64,000 nucleotides of DNA from the NCBI RefSeq assembly GCF_900102075.1, contig NZ_FNAV01000017.1:1-64000 (forward strand), in the 5' to 3' direction. Shown here one piece after another: positions 46,538 through 55,391 of this stretch. The notes under the pieces are model-generated. The model had not been told where the DNA came from, ran no database searches, and saw nothing but the letters and a program-made list of their open reading frames with translations. Position 1 is the stretch's first letter; each line of letters begins with the position of its first letter. The stretch is from Salipiger thiooxidans (lineage in GTDB: Bacteria > Pseudomonadota > Alphaproteobacteria > Rhodobacterales > Rhodobacteraceae). A program made the translations under genes and the position numbers.

Positions 46538-47700
46538 CAGTTCATGTCCTTGTCTTCCGCCGCCCCATGCGCGTGCGGCAGCGTGGCCGGAGCGGTCAGA
46601 CGGGCATCGTCATGGGAGCCGTGGTCGTGCATGTCGTGCATATCTTGGGCTTCGTGGCCGTCATGGCCGCCGTGGCCCTCTTCGCCCGCGTCGTCGCCGT
46701 GGCCGCCATGCCATTCCACTTCGGGAAGGTCGATCGAGCGGCCGAAACCGTCGATTGCACGCTCGCGGTCGTAGCTGTAGGCCGCGCCGTCGGCGATGCC
46801 TGCGAGGCCGCCGCCGCCGTGCATGTCGCTCATCATCATGTCGGACATGCAGACCTTGCCCTCGGCGACGCAGAGACCGACGATGCGATCGAAGAGACCG
46901 TCCTCGACGCTGCTGTAGTAGCTCACCGGGTCGTTCATCGTGGGCGCTTCCAGCGCGAGGTAGCTTTCCGCGGTCAGCGGCTGGCCCTCGGCGCGGAGGT
47001 TCTCGACCCACCCGTTGAACTCGTCTTCGTTCATCGACATGGTCTCGAAGACCATGCCCGCGAAGCCCGGGCCCGAGTAATGCGCCGAACGGCCTTCGTA
47101 GGTGCCTTCACTGTCTGCGATAAGGTGCAGCTTGGTCTCCATGCCGGCCATGGAATAGACCATGCCGCCAAGCGCGGGGATCGAGAGCGTGTTCATCACG
47201 GTCGACGAGGTCAGGCTGAAGTTCACCGGACGGCCCGCCGGGATCGCCAGCTCGTTGACCGAGGCGACGCCGAGTTCGGGGTAGATGAACAGCCATTTCC
47301 AGTCGAGCGACACGGCCTGCACCTCGATCGGCTCGCCGGCATCGAGATAGTCGAGCGGGCGGTACGGATCAAGCCGGTGCGTATAGACGGCGGTGTAGTA
47401 GCCGAGGACGACGATGATCAGGATCGGCACACCCCACACCACGGCCTCGAGCTTGTTGGAGTGCTCGAACTCGGGATCGTAATCCGAGGTGTTCTCACGG
47501 TCGGCACGGTACTTCAGGGGGAAGTACACCGACATGAAAAGCACCGGAACGATGACGATGAGCATCAGAAGGGTGGAGAGGATCAGCAGGTCCCGCTGCT
47601 GCTCGCCGACCCAGCCCTGCGGTGACAGGACATTGTACTGGCAACCGGTGAGCAACAGGGCTCCGGCCGCTGCCAGGAGCGGTTTTCTTATTGTGAACAA
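46537..47700 (-). CDS. cyoA: Cytochrome bo3 quinol oxidase subunit II, with His/Met-rich tail
   Basis: About 387 residues if translation begins at the TTG at 47700, preceded by AGAGG. This gives a lipoprotein signal [16 protein letters not shown] with lipid-modified Cys20. Two membrane helices follow, then the cupredoxin domain ([52 protein letters not shown]). CuA ligands are missing, as expected for quinol oxidases. Residues near [15 protein letters not shown] and a C-terminal [20 protein letters not shown]-type stretch make a long Met/His-rich tail. The start codon is uncertain because no ATG gives a clean signal peptide. Confidence 0.92.
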   Translation of the reverse strand: MFTIRKPLLAAAGALLLTGCQYNVLSPQGWVGEQQRDLLILSTLLMLIVIVPVLFMSVYFPLKYRADRENTSDYDPEFEHSNKLEAVVWGVPILIIVVLGYYTAVYTHRLDPYRPLDYLDAGEPIEVQAVSLDWKWLFIYPELGVASVNELAIPAGRPVNFSLTSSTVMNTLSIPALGGMVYSMAGMETKLHLIADSEGTYEGRSAHYSGPGFAGMVFETMSMNEDEFNGWVENLRAEGQPLTAESYLALEAPTMNDPVSYYSSVEDGLFDRIVGLCVAEGKVCMSDMMMSDMHGGGGLAGIADGAAYSYDRERAIDGFGRSIDLPEVEWHGGHGDDAGEEGHGGHDGHEAQDMHDMHDHGSHDDARLTAPATLPHAHGAAEDKDMN

Positions 47701-48318
47701 TTGTCTGCCTCTTCTGTGTCCGACGCCCTGTCGACAGGGGGGAGACGTCGACAGACCGGATCGCAAGTGGTGGGGCACGGACTAACTTCCGCACCGCAGC
47801 ATTTCTCTGCGACGGATCGCCGCGACATCGGGTAAACACTGGTTTTTCACACAGGATTGAAGCCTGTTCACCGGGTCGTGTTTCTGCGCCGCCGAAAAAC
47901 CCGTCAATTCCACATATCTTTCCGACCGATCTTCAACCGCAGGGTCAGCGGCACCCTGCCCGCGCCTCGGAACCGGTCGTGCGATTGTGCCGATTCACCC
48001 GATTCTTAGCGGTTTGTGCCGGATTCCGGCCCCGTCGTACGCCCTGCCCCCGGGCGCCCTTCCAATGCAGTGCCTCCACCCCATGGTCCGCGATCGCCGT
48101 GGAACCAAACCCGGCCATGCCGCGTTACGCACGAAACAAGGCACAGGTGCCAAGCGCCATGCCGCACTGCGGCACAGCCAGCGAACGGGGACGCATTTGA
48201 CGGACATCAAGGACACGGCCGGAGCAATCCGCAAAGGGCCGCGCGCCTGCGGGACGAGTCACCGGCAGACCCCGCGACAGGCCCCCCCGTCGCGGGCCTC
48301 CCAGACGGCACCGCGCGC
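47701..48318. other. Divergent intergenic region between two oxidase operons
   Basis: 618 bases separate cyoA (left) from the caa3 subunit II gene (right). Short open frames here have no recognisable features. The A+T-richer part near 47830–47935 probably contains promoters. I saw no clear FNR, RegA or Crp-type box and no RNA gene. Confidence 0.5.
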
Positions 48319-49299
48319 GTGAGCGCCGCCCGTCCCGGCCTTCTCTGCGCCGCGCTGCTGCTTTCGGCCTGCAGCGGAGAGCAATCCGTCCTCGCCCCCG
48401 CCGGCCGTGATGCCGAGGTGCTCGCCACGCTCTTCTGGTGGATGCTGGGCGGCGCGGTGGTGCTCTGGCTGTTGATGAACGGCCTCTTCTTCTACGTGAC
48501 CCGCATCAGGCCGCAGGCGCTGTCGCCCCGCGCCGCCGAGGCGCTGATCATCGGCGGCGGCATCGTCTTCCCCACCGTCGTGCTTGCCGCGCTGCTGAGC
48601 TTCGCGCTGTCCGAGATGCCGAAGCAGCGCGAACCGGGCGAGAACCTCACCGTGCGCATCACCGGTGAGTCGTGGTGGTGGCGGGTCGACTACCTGCCCG
48701 AGGGCAGCGACACGCCCATCGCCTCGGCCAACGAATTGCGCCTGCCCACCGGGCAACGCAGCGAGCTGAAGCTGAACGCGAGCGAAGTGATCCATTCCTT
48801 CTGGATCCCCGCGCTTGGCGGCAAGACCGACATGATCCCCGGGCGCGAGACCCGCATGTCGCTCGAACCCACGGTGCCCGGCGACTACCGCGGCCAGTGC
48901 GCCGAATTCTGCGGCGAGAGCCACGCCCTCATGGCACTGGCGGGCGTGGTGATGACACCCGGGGATTTCGCCGCCTGGCTCGAGAAGGAGGCCGCCCCCG
49001 CCGCCATTCCCACCAGCGCCGAGGCGCTGCGCGGTCTCGCGGTCTTCAACGCCGAGGGCTGCGGCGGCTGCCACGCGGTGCGCGGCACCGAGGCCGCCGG
49101 CACCGTCGGCCCCGACCTCACCCACCTCGGCGGGCGCGTCACCCTTGCCGCCGGCATCCTGCCGATGGAGCGCGATGCCCTGATCCGCTGGATCCGCGAC
49201 CCCGAGGCGCTGAAACCCGGCGCCCGGATGCCCGGCTACGACCACCTGAGCGACGCGGAGCTCTCCGCCCTCGCCACCTATCTGGAGGGTCTCGAGTGA
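48319..49299 (+). CDS. caa3-type cytochrome c oxidase subunit II with fused cytochrome c
   Basis: 326 residues from GTG 48319. This start gives a lipoprotein signal (GLLCAALLLSAC, Cys18), so longer open-frame starts are rejected. Two membrane helices (about 35–58 and 74–97) precede the CuA domain with H159, C194, C198, H202 and M205 (QCAEFCGESHALM). The C-terminal cytochrome c domain has CGGCH at 248–252 and the likely axial Met in GARMPGYDHLS. It passes electrons from a cytochrome c donor to subunit I. It overlaps the next gene by 4 bases. Confidence 0.93.
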   Translation: MSAARPGLLCAALLLSACSGEQSVLAPAGRDAEVLATLFWWMLGGAVVLWLLMNGLFFYVTRIRPQALSPRAAEALIIGGGIVFPTVVLAALLSFALSEMPKQREPGENLTVRITGESWWWRVDYLPEGSDTPIASANELRLPTGQRSELKLNASEVIHSFWIPALGGKTDMIPGRETRMSLEPTVPGDYRGQCAEFCGESHALMALAGVVMTPGDFAAWLEKEAAPAAIPTSAEALRGLAVFNAEGCGGCHAVRGTEAAGTVGPDLTHLGGRVTLAAGILPMERDALIRWIRDPEALKPGARMPGYDHLSDAELSALATYLEGLE

Positions 49300-51905
49300 C
49301 CGACTTCGCCGACACCTTCCCGCCGCGCGGCACCCGCAGCAACGCCGAGCCCGCCGATCCGCAGCCGCAGGGCATCTACCCGCCGACCGAGGAGATGCTG
49401 AACGAACCCGTGGATCCCGCCATCGCCAGGGCGCAGGAGAACCGGCTTCGCGCCGTGTGGCAGCAGCCGCAGGGCTGGCGCTACTGGTCGGCGGTCAACA
49501 ATTCCGAGGTGGGCGCGTGGTACTCGCTCACCGCCTTTGCCTTCATGCTGGCCGCGGGCGTGCTGGCGCTGCTGATGCGGGTGCAGCTGGCGGTGCCCGA
49601 CAACGACTTCATCTCCGCCGACCGCTTCAACCAGTTCTTCACCATGCACGGCTCGGCGATGATGTTCCTCTTCGCCGTGCCGATGTTCGAGGCGATTTCG
49701 ATTCTGCTGCTGCCCGCCTTCCTTGGCGCGCGTGACATGCCCTTCCCCCGGCTCTCGGCCTACGGCTACTGGTCCTTCCTGATCGGCGGCATCTTCGTGC
49801 TGGGCTCGGTGCTTTTCGACGTGGCGCCGAATTCGGGCTGGTTCATGTACCCGCCGCTCGCCACCGAGGCCGAGGGACCGGGCTCGGACATCTGGCTGCT
49901 GGGCCTCAGCTTCATCGAGGTCGCCTCCATCGCCGCCGCGGTCGAGCTCATCGTGGGCGTCATCAAGTGCCGCCCGCCGGGGATGCGCATCAACCTGATG
50001 CCGCTCTACGCGTGGTACGTGCTCGTGGTGGGCGGCATGATCCTGTTCGCCTTCCCGCCGCTGATCGCGGGCGACTTCCTCTTCGAGATGCAGCGCAGCT
50101 TCGACTGGCCGTTCTTCGACCCCGAGCGCGGCGGCGACCCGATGCTGTGGCAGCACCTGTTCTGGATCTTCGGCCACCCCGAGGTCTACATCATCTTCCT
50201 GCCCTCCATCGCCATCGCCGCCATGGTGGTCCCCACCGCCGCGCGCCGCCCGATCACCGGCTACTCGTGGATCGTGCTCTCGGCCGTGGGCACCGGCTTC
50301 CTGAGCTTCGGGCTCTGGGTGCACCACATGTTCACCACCGGGCTGCCGTCGCTGTCGCTGGGCTTCTTCTCGGCCGCGTCCGAGGCGGTGGTGATCCCCA
50401 CGGGGGTGCAGCTCTTCGCCTTCGTCGCCACGCTGATGGTGGGCCGGGTGAAGATGATCCTGCCGATGCTCTGGATCGCGGGGGCGCTGGCGATCTTCAC
50501 CGCGGGCGGGCTCACCGGCATCATGGTGGCCGTCGCGCCCTTCGACTGGCAGGTTCACGACACCTACTTCATCGTGGCGCACCTGCATTACACGCTCTTT
50601 GGCGGAATGATCTTCCCGATCATCGGCGGGGTCTATTACTTCTACCCGTTCATCACCAAGAAGAAGATGTCCGACCGGCTCGGCCGCTGGGCCTTCTGGC
50701 TGATGTTCACCGGCTTCAACCTCTGCTTCCTGCCGATGCACGTCACCGGCCTGCAGGGCATGCCGCGCCGGGTCTTCACCTACCCCGAGGAGCTGGGCTG
50801 GAACGCGCTCAACATGGTCTCGACCATCGGCGCCTTCGTCACCGCCGCCGGTGTGCTGGTCTTCGCCTGGGACCTGCTGCGCCCGAAATCGCGCCAGCCG
50901 CTGACCGAGCGCAACCCGTGGGGCGGCGGCACGCTGGAATGGGCGCATGACGTCCCCGATCCCGGCTGGGGCGCGCGGTCGGTGCCCTACATCACCTCGC
51001 GCTACCCGCTCTGGGACGAGCCCGAGCTGGTCGGGCGCATGGACGCGGGCCGCTTCTACATCCCCGACGCGCCCGAGGGCAAACGCGAGACCATCGTGAC
51101 CTCGGCCGTGGACGCGGTGCCGCAGCACGTGGCGCGGGTCACCGGCCCTGCGTGGTGCACCATCGTCGCCGCGGTCTTCACCGGGGGCGCGTTCATCTTC
51201 CCGACCTTCCACTGGTACCCGCCCGCCATCGTCTGCGGCGTGCTGGCCATCGCCACGGTGCTCTACTGGCTCTGGACCTCAACCGCGCAGATTCCCGAGG
51301 CGCCGATGAAGGACGCAGGGCTCGGCCTGCGCCTGCCCACCTATGTCTCGGGCGCGAAGGCGCCGGGCTGGTGGGCCGTGTTCATCACCATGCTGGGCGA
51401 CAGCACCGCCTTCGCGAGCCTCGTCTTCGGCGTGTTCTTCTACTGGACCGCCCGGCCCGACTTCCCGCCCGAGGGCGCGGACCACGCCAATCTCGCGCTG
51501 GCCGCGCTCGCCGCCGCGCTCATCGCCGCAAGCTGGGGAGCGACCCGCATCGCGCGCAGCCAGAACCGTCGCGGCAACGTGGCCCGCACCCGGATCCTGC
51601 TTGCCGCAGCCCCGGTGCTGGCGCTGGCCTCGGCCACGTCGCTGGTGGGCGCGGTCTGGCTGCCCGACATGGACCCGGTGAGCCACGTCTACCCGGCGAT
51701 GATGTGGGCGCTGGTGGTCTGGTTCTGCGCCCACACGCTGCTCGGCGTGATCATGCAGGGCTACTGCCTCGCGGGGTCGGTCTTCGGCAAGCTCACACCG
51801 CGCTACGACGCCGACCTGTGGAACACCGCGCTGTTCTGGCACTTCAAGCTGGTCATGGGTCTCGTCGGAATCGCCGTCATCGCCCTTTTGCCGAGGATGC
51901 TCTGA
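49296..51905 (+). CDS. caa3-type cytochrome c oxidase, fused subunit I and III
   Basis: 869 residues from GTG 49296, overlapping the subunit II stop. Residues about 60–580 are subunit I: the low-spin haem helix (NQFFTMHGSAMMFLFAVPMF), HPEVYIIFLPS with the His–Tyr link, the CuB pair in VHHMFTTGLPS, and the high-spin haem region HDTYFIVAHLHYTLFG. Residues about 640–869 are a subunit III domain (WWAVFITMLGDSTAFASLVF, TALFWHFKLVMGLVGIAVI). There is no stop between them. It reduces O2 and pumps protons. The N-terminal 55 residues are soluble and Pro-rich. Confidence 0.94.
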   Translation: MTDFADTFPPRGTRSNAEPADPQPQGIYPPTEEMLNEPVDPAIARAQENRLRAVWQQPQGWRYWSAVNNSEVGAWYSLTAFAFMLAAGVLALLMRVQLAVPDNDFISADRFNQFFTMHGSAMMFLFAVPMFEAISILLLPAFLGARDMPFPRLSAYGYWSFLIGGIFVLGSVLFDVAPNSGWFMYPPLATEAEGPGSDIWLLGLSFIEVASIAAAVELIVGVIKCRPPGMRINLMPLYAWYVLVVGGMILFAFPPLIAGDFLFEMQRSFDWPFFDPERGGDPMLWQHLFWIFGHPEVYIIFLPSIAIAAMVVPTAARRPITGYSWIVLSAVGTGFLSFGLWVHHMFTTGLPSLSLGFFSAASEAVVIPTGVQLFAFVATLMVGRVKMILPMLWIAGALAIFTAGGLTGIMVAVAPFDWQVHDTYFIVAHLHYTLFGGMIFPIIGGVYYFYPFITKKKMSDRLGRWAFWLMFTGFNLCFLPMHVTGLQGMPRRVFTYPEELGWNALNMVSTIGAFVTAAGVLVFAWDLLRPKSRQPLTERNPWGGGTLEWAHDVPDPGWGARSVPYITSRYPLWDEPELVGRMDAGRFYIPDAPEGKRETIVTSAVDAVPQHVARVTGPAWCTIVAAVFTGGAFIFPTFHWYPPAIVCGVLAIATVLYWLWTSTAQIPEAPMKDAGLGLRLPTYVSGAKAPGWWAVFITMLGDSTAFASLVFGVFFYWTARPDFPPEGADHANLALAALAAALIAASWGATRIARSQNRRGNVARTRILLAAAPVLALASATSLVGAVWLPDMDPVSHVYPAMMWALVVWFCAHTLLGVIMQGYCLAGSVFGKLTPRYDADLWNTALFWHFKLVMGLVGIAVIALLPRML

Positions 51906-52267
51906 TGCTCGGACACCGACATTCCAGCCTCTGGCACATGATCCTCGCGCCCACGGTCTGGGCGGTGCATTTCTGCGTCGTCTACGGCTGGACCGCTGTG
52001 CAATGCGCCCGTGCAGGCGGGCCGGACGCGGCGCGCACGGGCGTCCTCATCGCGACCGCGGTGGCGCTGATGGCGATCGTCGTGCTTGGCTGGAAGGCGT
52101 GGAGGCAGTGGGACTACCTCGACGATTTCGACTACGTGCACGACCAGCCCACCACCGAACACCGGCGCGAGTTCCTCGGCCACGCGGGCTGGCTGCTGGC
52201 CATTGTCTCGGCCATCGGCGTCGGCTTCAACGCCCTGCCCGCCGTCTTCATCCGGAGCTGCCTGTGA
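51905..52267 (+). CDS. Small membrane protein of the caa3 cluster, unknown function
   Basis: 120 residues with three hydrophobic segments (HMILAPTVWAVHFCVVYGWT, ARTGVLIATAVALMAIVVLG, HAGWLLAIVSAIGVGFNALP). Conserved-looking features are a His/Trp-rich start (HRHSSLWH) and a Cys near the end. It overlaps the subunit I/III stop by one base and the CtaG gene by 4 bases, so it is made together with the oxidase. It may be an extra oxidase subunit or an assembly factor; I cannot name its family. Confidence 0.8.
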   Translation: MLGHRHSSLWHMILAPTVWAVHFCVVYGWTAVQCARAGGPDAARTGVLIATAVALMAIVVLGWKAWRQWDYLDDFDYVHDQPTTEHRREFLGHAGWLLAIVSAIGVGFNALPAVFIRSCL

Positions 52268-52833
52268 TCCGCGGGCGGTGGCTTCTCGCCGCGCTCGCGG
52301 TGCTGGCGCTGGCCTGGGGGCCGGAATGGGACCGCATCCTCGATCCCTTCCCCGGCCACATGCTGCGCCACATGCTGCTGGTGGCGGTGGTGGCGCCGCT
52401 GCTGGCGCTCGGCCTGCCGGTGCTGGGACGCTTCGCGCCGCCGGTGACGCTGGCCGCGGCACTGGAATTCCTCGTGGTCTGGGCCTTCCACCTGCCGGCG
52501 CTGCACGTGCCCGCCCAGCTCATGCCCGGCGCCTTCGCGCTGGAACAGGCCGCCTTCCTGCTGGCGGGCATCGCCGTCTGGTCGAGCGCCCTGCCGCCCA
52601 CGCATCCGCTCGCCGGGGCCGGAGGACTGCTGCTCACGTCGATGCACATGACCTTCCTCGGCGCGCTGCTGATCTTCGCGCCCGAGCCGCTCTACCCGCC
52701 CGAGATCTGCGGCCCTGATCCGGTCGCGGGCCAGCAGGCGGGCGGCATCCTGATGCTCGTGATCGGCACCCCGATCTACCTTGTCGGCGGGCTCATCCTC
52801 ACCGCCAGAACCCTGAGGGAGCAGCCCGCATGA
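52264..52833 (+). CDS. ctaG: Cytochrome c oxidase assembly protein, CtaG/caa3 type
   Basis: 189 residues from GTG 52264, coupled to the preceding stop. A multi-helix membrane protein with the CtaG_Caa3 motifs: HMLRHMLLVAVVAPLLALGL, HLPALHVPAQ and SMHMTFLGALLIFAPEPLYP. The paired His/Met residues in helices are consistent with copper handling for CuB insertion. It is shorter than many family members (often 250 or more), lacking extra C-terminal helices. Confidence 0.87.
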   Translation: MIRGRWLLAALAVLALAWGPEWDRILDPFPGHMLRHMLLVAVVAPLLALGLPVLGRFAPPVTLAAALEFLVVWAFHLPALHVPAQLMPGAFALEQAAFLLAGIAVWSSALPPTHPLAGAGGLLLTSMHMTFLGALLIFAPEPLYPPEICGPDPVAGQQAGGILMLVIGTPIYLVGGLILTARTLREQPA

Positions 52834-53921
52834 GCCTCAAAGACCTGATCCGCAAGCTTCGGCCCGACGAGATCCACTGGCCCACGGTGGGCCGGACGCT
52901 GGGTGTGCTCGCGCTGCTGGGCGGGCTCGGCGGCGGCGCGGTGGTGGCGTTCGGGCTCTTCAACGTCTCGGCCCGCGCAGGCCACCTGCCGGGCGTGTCG
53001 TGGGTGCTGCACACCACCTTCCGCAACTCGGTGGCGTTTCGGGCCCATGCCGAGCCGCCCGAGACCCTCGACGACGCCGGGATGGTCGCGCTGGGGGCCC
53101 GGCACTACGACAGCGCCTGCCGCCATTGCCACGCCGCCCCGGGCGCCGAGCGCAGCGCCACGGTGCGGTCGATGAACCCCGAGCCGCCGCACATCACCGA
53201 GGCCGTGCAGCACTGGGAGCCCGACGAATTCCACTGGATCGTCAAGGAAGGCGTGAAGATGAGCGGCATGCCGCACTGGCCCGCGACCCGCGACGACGAC
53301 GTCTGGCCGGTGGTGGCCTTCCTCACCCGCGTCGGAGAGATGAGCGGCGACGACTACGCCCGGCTCACCGAGAAGCCCGACGGGCGCTATTGCGCCATGT
53401 GCCACGGCGCCGAGGGCGTCTCGGGCAACCCCAACATTCCCCGGCTCGACATCCTGTCCGAGACCTACATCCGCGACACGCTGCACGCCTACCGCGAGGG
53501 GCGGCGGGACAGCGGCATCATGGCCGAGGCGATGTCGCAGGTCCCTGCCGAGGCCATCGACCGACTCGCGGCGGGGCTGGCCGAGTCCGCGCCGTCGGGT
53601 GAGCAGGCCCCGTCCGATGACCTGGCCCAACGCGGCCGCGCGCTCGCCGCTGCCGGTGGCGACACCGAGGTGCCCGCCTGCCGCGCCTGCCACGGGCCGT
53701 GGTCCGAGCCGCTGAACCCGGCCTTCCCGTCGCTTTCCGGGCAATACGCCCCCTACCTCGAGCAGCAGCTCCGGCTGTGGCGCGACGGAAACCGGGGCGG
53801 AACAGAGGTTTCCGAGCTGATGCACCACGCGGCTCGCGCGCTCGACGACGACGAGATCGCAGCGCTGGCCAGCTACTATGCTGGGCTCGCCCCCGCCGAG
53901 CTCGACGACACAAGCGACTGA
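52830..53921 (+). CDS. Membrane-anchored c-type cytochrome with three CXXCH motifs
   Basis: 363 residues. One membrane anchor near 22–44, then haem motifs CRHCH (97–101), CAMCH (188–192) and CRACH (284–288), each in its own cytochrome c-like domain of about 90–100 residues (for example GAEGVSGNPNIPRLDILSET, YLEQQLRLWRDGNRGG). It is the last gene of the caa3 operon and likely carries electrons to subunit II. Its start overlaps the ctaG stop by 4 bases. Confidence 0.92.
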   Translation: MSLKDLIRKLRPDEIHWPTVGRTLGVLALLGGLGGGAVVAFGLFNVSARAGHLPGVSWVLHTTFRNSVAFRAHAEPPETLDDAGMVALGARHYDSACRHCHAAPGAERSATVRSMNPEPPHITEAVQHWEPDEFHWIVKEGVKMSGMPHWPATRDDDVWPVVAFLTRVGEMSGDDYARLTEKPDGRYCAMCHGAEGVSGNPNIPRLDILSETYIRDTLHAYREGRRDSGIMAEAMSQVPAEAIDRLAAGLAESAPSGEQAPSDDLAQRGRALAAAGGDTEVPACRACHGPWSEPLNPAFPSLSGQYAPYLEQQLRLWRDGNRGGTEVSELMHHAARALDDDEIAALASYYAGLAPAELDDTSD

Positions 53922-53962
53922 CGGCGGCGCTCCGCCCACCGGCCTGCGCGGATCCACCGCAT

Positions 53963-53976
53963 TTGATCCATCTCAA
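53963..53976. promoter_or_regulatory. FNR/Dnr-like box
   Basis: TTGATCCATCTCAA matches the FNR-family consensus TTGAT-N4-ATCAA with one mismatch in the second half. It is 63 bases before the ATG of the membrane-protein gene at 54039 and just after the oxidase cluster. It suggests oxygen-linked control of that gene. Confidence 0.5.
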
Positions 53977-54038
53977 GGGCGACGTCCTGCCGGCGATGAT
54001 AACGATTTAACGCGTTCATCGTCCAAAGGACTTCAGCC

Positions 54039-54767
54039 ATGACCAGACGCGGCCGACAGATGGCGCTCCAGCGGCTGACCACCCTTTTCGCGGGAACAGC
54101 CTTCGTGATCACCCTCGGAACGGTCTCCATGGCGGTGTCTCTGCTGCTTGTCGTGGGCGCCGCCGTCATCTACCTGCGCTGGCCCCGCCCCGAGGCCCCG
54201 CCCGGCGCGCAGCGCTACCAGTGGTTCCCGACGGTCATGGTAGCCGACGTGATCGCCCTCGTGCTGGTGCCGCTGCTCTTCGGGGCGCCGCTGCTGCTGA
54301 CCGAAACCGGACGCGCCCCGCACGGTTCGGCGATCCTGTTCTGGCCGCTGGGCGCACTTGCCGGCGCGCTGCTGGTCACCGGCTGGAAGCGCAGCGTCTT
54401 CACCCTCAGCATCGACACCGACGGGCTTCTGCTCGACGACGGGCTGCGCGAGACCTTCCTGCCCTACCGCGAGATCGTCTCGATCGAGCCGTGGGAGCGG
54501 GATGTGCTCCGGCTGCTGCTTCCGATCGTGAGATGGCTGGAAACGCTAAGGGAACCGCCCCCGCAGGGGCCGCCGCGCCTGTCTCAGGAGAGCCGCGGGC
54601 TGGCCCTTCAGTTGCGGGACGGAGCCTCCGTCATCATCCCCGGCGCCGCCTTCGACAACGGCACCCGGCAGATCATCCGCGCCTGCGTGGCGCGGGGCGT
54701 GCCCTTCGGCCGCAGCGCGGCGCGGACGGTGCAGGTCGGATCCTCGGGCCCGGACAGACAGACCTGA
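54039..54767 (+). CDS. Membrane protein with PH-like C-terminal domain, unknown function
   Basis: 242 residues. Three hydrophobic helices (about 16–49, 66–87, 97–115) are followed by a soluble part beginning VFTLSIDTDGLLLDDGLRET and FLPYREIVSIEPW, the look of a bacterial pleckstrin-like domain. AAAGGA precedes the ATG. It stands alone downstream of an FNR-like box. No function assigned. Confidence 0.75.
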   Translation: MTRRGRQMALQRLTTLFAGTAFVITLGTVSMAVSLLLVVGAAVIYLRWPRPEAPPGAQRYQWFPTVMVADVIALVLVPLLFGAPLLLTETGRAPHGSAILFWPLGALAGALLVTGWKRSVFTLSIDTDGLLLDDGLRETFLPYREIVSIEPWERDVLRLLLPIVRWLETLREPPPQGPPRLSQESRGLALQLRDGASVIIPGAAFDNGTRQIIRACVARGVPFGRSAARTVQVGSSGPDRQT

Positions 54768-54812
54768 ACCCGGAGACCCGAACCGGGCCCGAAGGCGCCG
54801 GGCGAAACCGCC

Positions 54813-55100
54813 TTACTCGGTGGTCTCGACGATCAGCAGTTCGCGCTCGGAGGCATCGCGCGCATGGCTCAGCGCCTCCTGGTACTCGGGTGAGTGATAG
54901 CAGGCCTCGGCGGCCTCGACGCTGTCGAACATCGCGACCACGTTGCGCGGACGCTCCTTGCCCTCGAGCTGAACGTAGCGCCCCGCCCGCGCGAGGAACC
55001 GACCGCCATGTTTGGCAATGGCGGGGCCGGCGAGCTTGGCATACTTGCCGTAGGCCTCCTCGTCGGTGACGGTCACGTGCGCGATCCAAAGTGCGGGCAT
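54813..55100 (-). CDS. DUF1330-family protein
   Basis: 95 residues of the small ferredoxin-like alpha/beta DUF1330 fold: WIAHVTVTDEEAYGKYAKLA, GGRFLARAGRYVQLEGKERP, VVAMFDSVEAAEACYHSPEY. The family function is unknown. It directly follows a second DUF1330 gene (2-base gap), and both follow alaS on the same strand, so they are likely co-transcribed. Confidence 0.87.
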   Translation of the reverse strand: MPALWIAHVTVTDEEAYGKYAKLAGPAIAKHGGRFLARAGRYVQLEGKERPRNVVAMFDSVEAAEACYHSPEYQEALSHARDASERELLIVETTE

Positions 55101-55102
55101 GG

Positions 55103-55387
55103 TCAGACTCCCTCGATGATGACGACATCCCGGCGCGACGCGGCTTTGGCGATCGGCAGGATGCGTTGGTATTCCGGCGACTCGAACCAGCGTTCCGCCG
55201 CCGTCCGGCTGGAGAACTCGACGATCACGTGCCGCGACGGCGCATCCCCCTCGATCACCACCTGCGGGCCGCCCTTCACGAGGAAGCGGCCGCCGTACTT
55301 CTCGGCGAGCGCGACGGTCTGGCCCGCGTAGACCGCGTATTGCTCGGGGTCGGTCACGTCGATGCGGGCGACAACATAAGCGGTCAT
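55103..55387 (-). CDS. DUF1330-family protein (paralogue)
   Basis: 94 residues from the ATG at 55387. Same fold as its neighbour: YVVARIDVTDPEQYAVYAGQ, GGRFLVKGGPQVVIEGDAPS, VIVEFSSRTAAERWFESPEY. The two paralogues differ substantially, pointing to an old duplication. It begins 4 bases after the alaS stop. Confidence 0.87.
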   Translation of the reverse strand: MTAYVVARIDVTDPEQYAVYAGQTVALAEKYGGRFLVKGGPQVVIEGDAPSRHVIVEFSSRTAAERWFESPEYQRILPIAKAASRRDVVIIEGV

Positions 55388-55391
55388 GCGA

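Noticed and set aside
47979-48322. Small open frames between the two oxidase operons
   Set aside because: No ribosome-binding site, odd composition (Pro/Arg/Ala rich) and no similarity. The region is better read as a promoter region.
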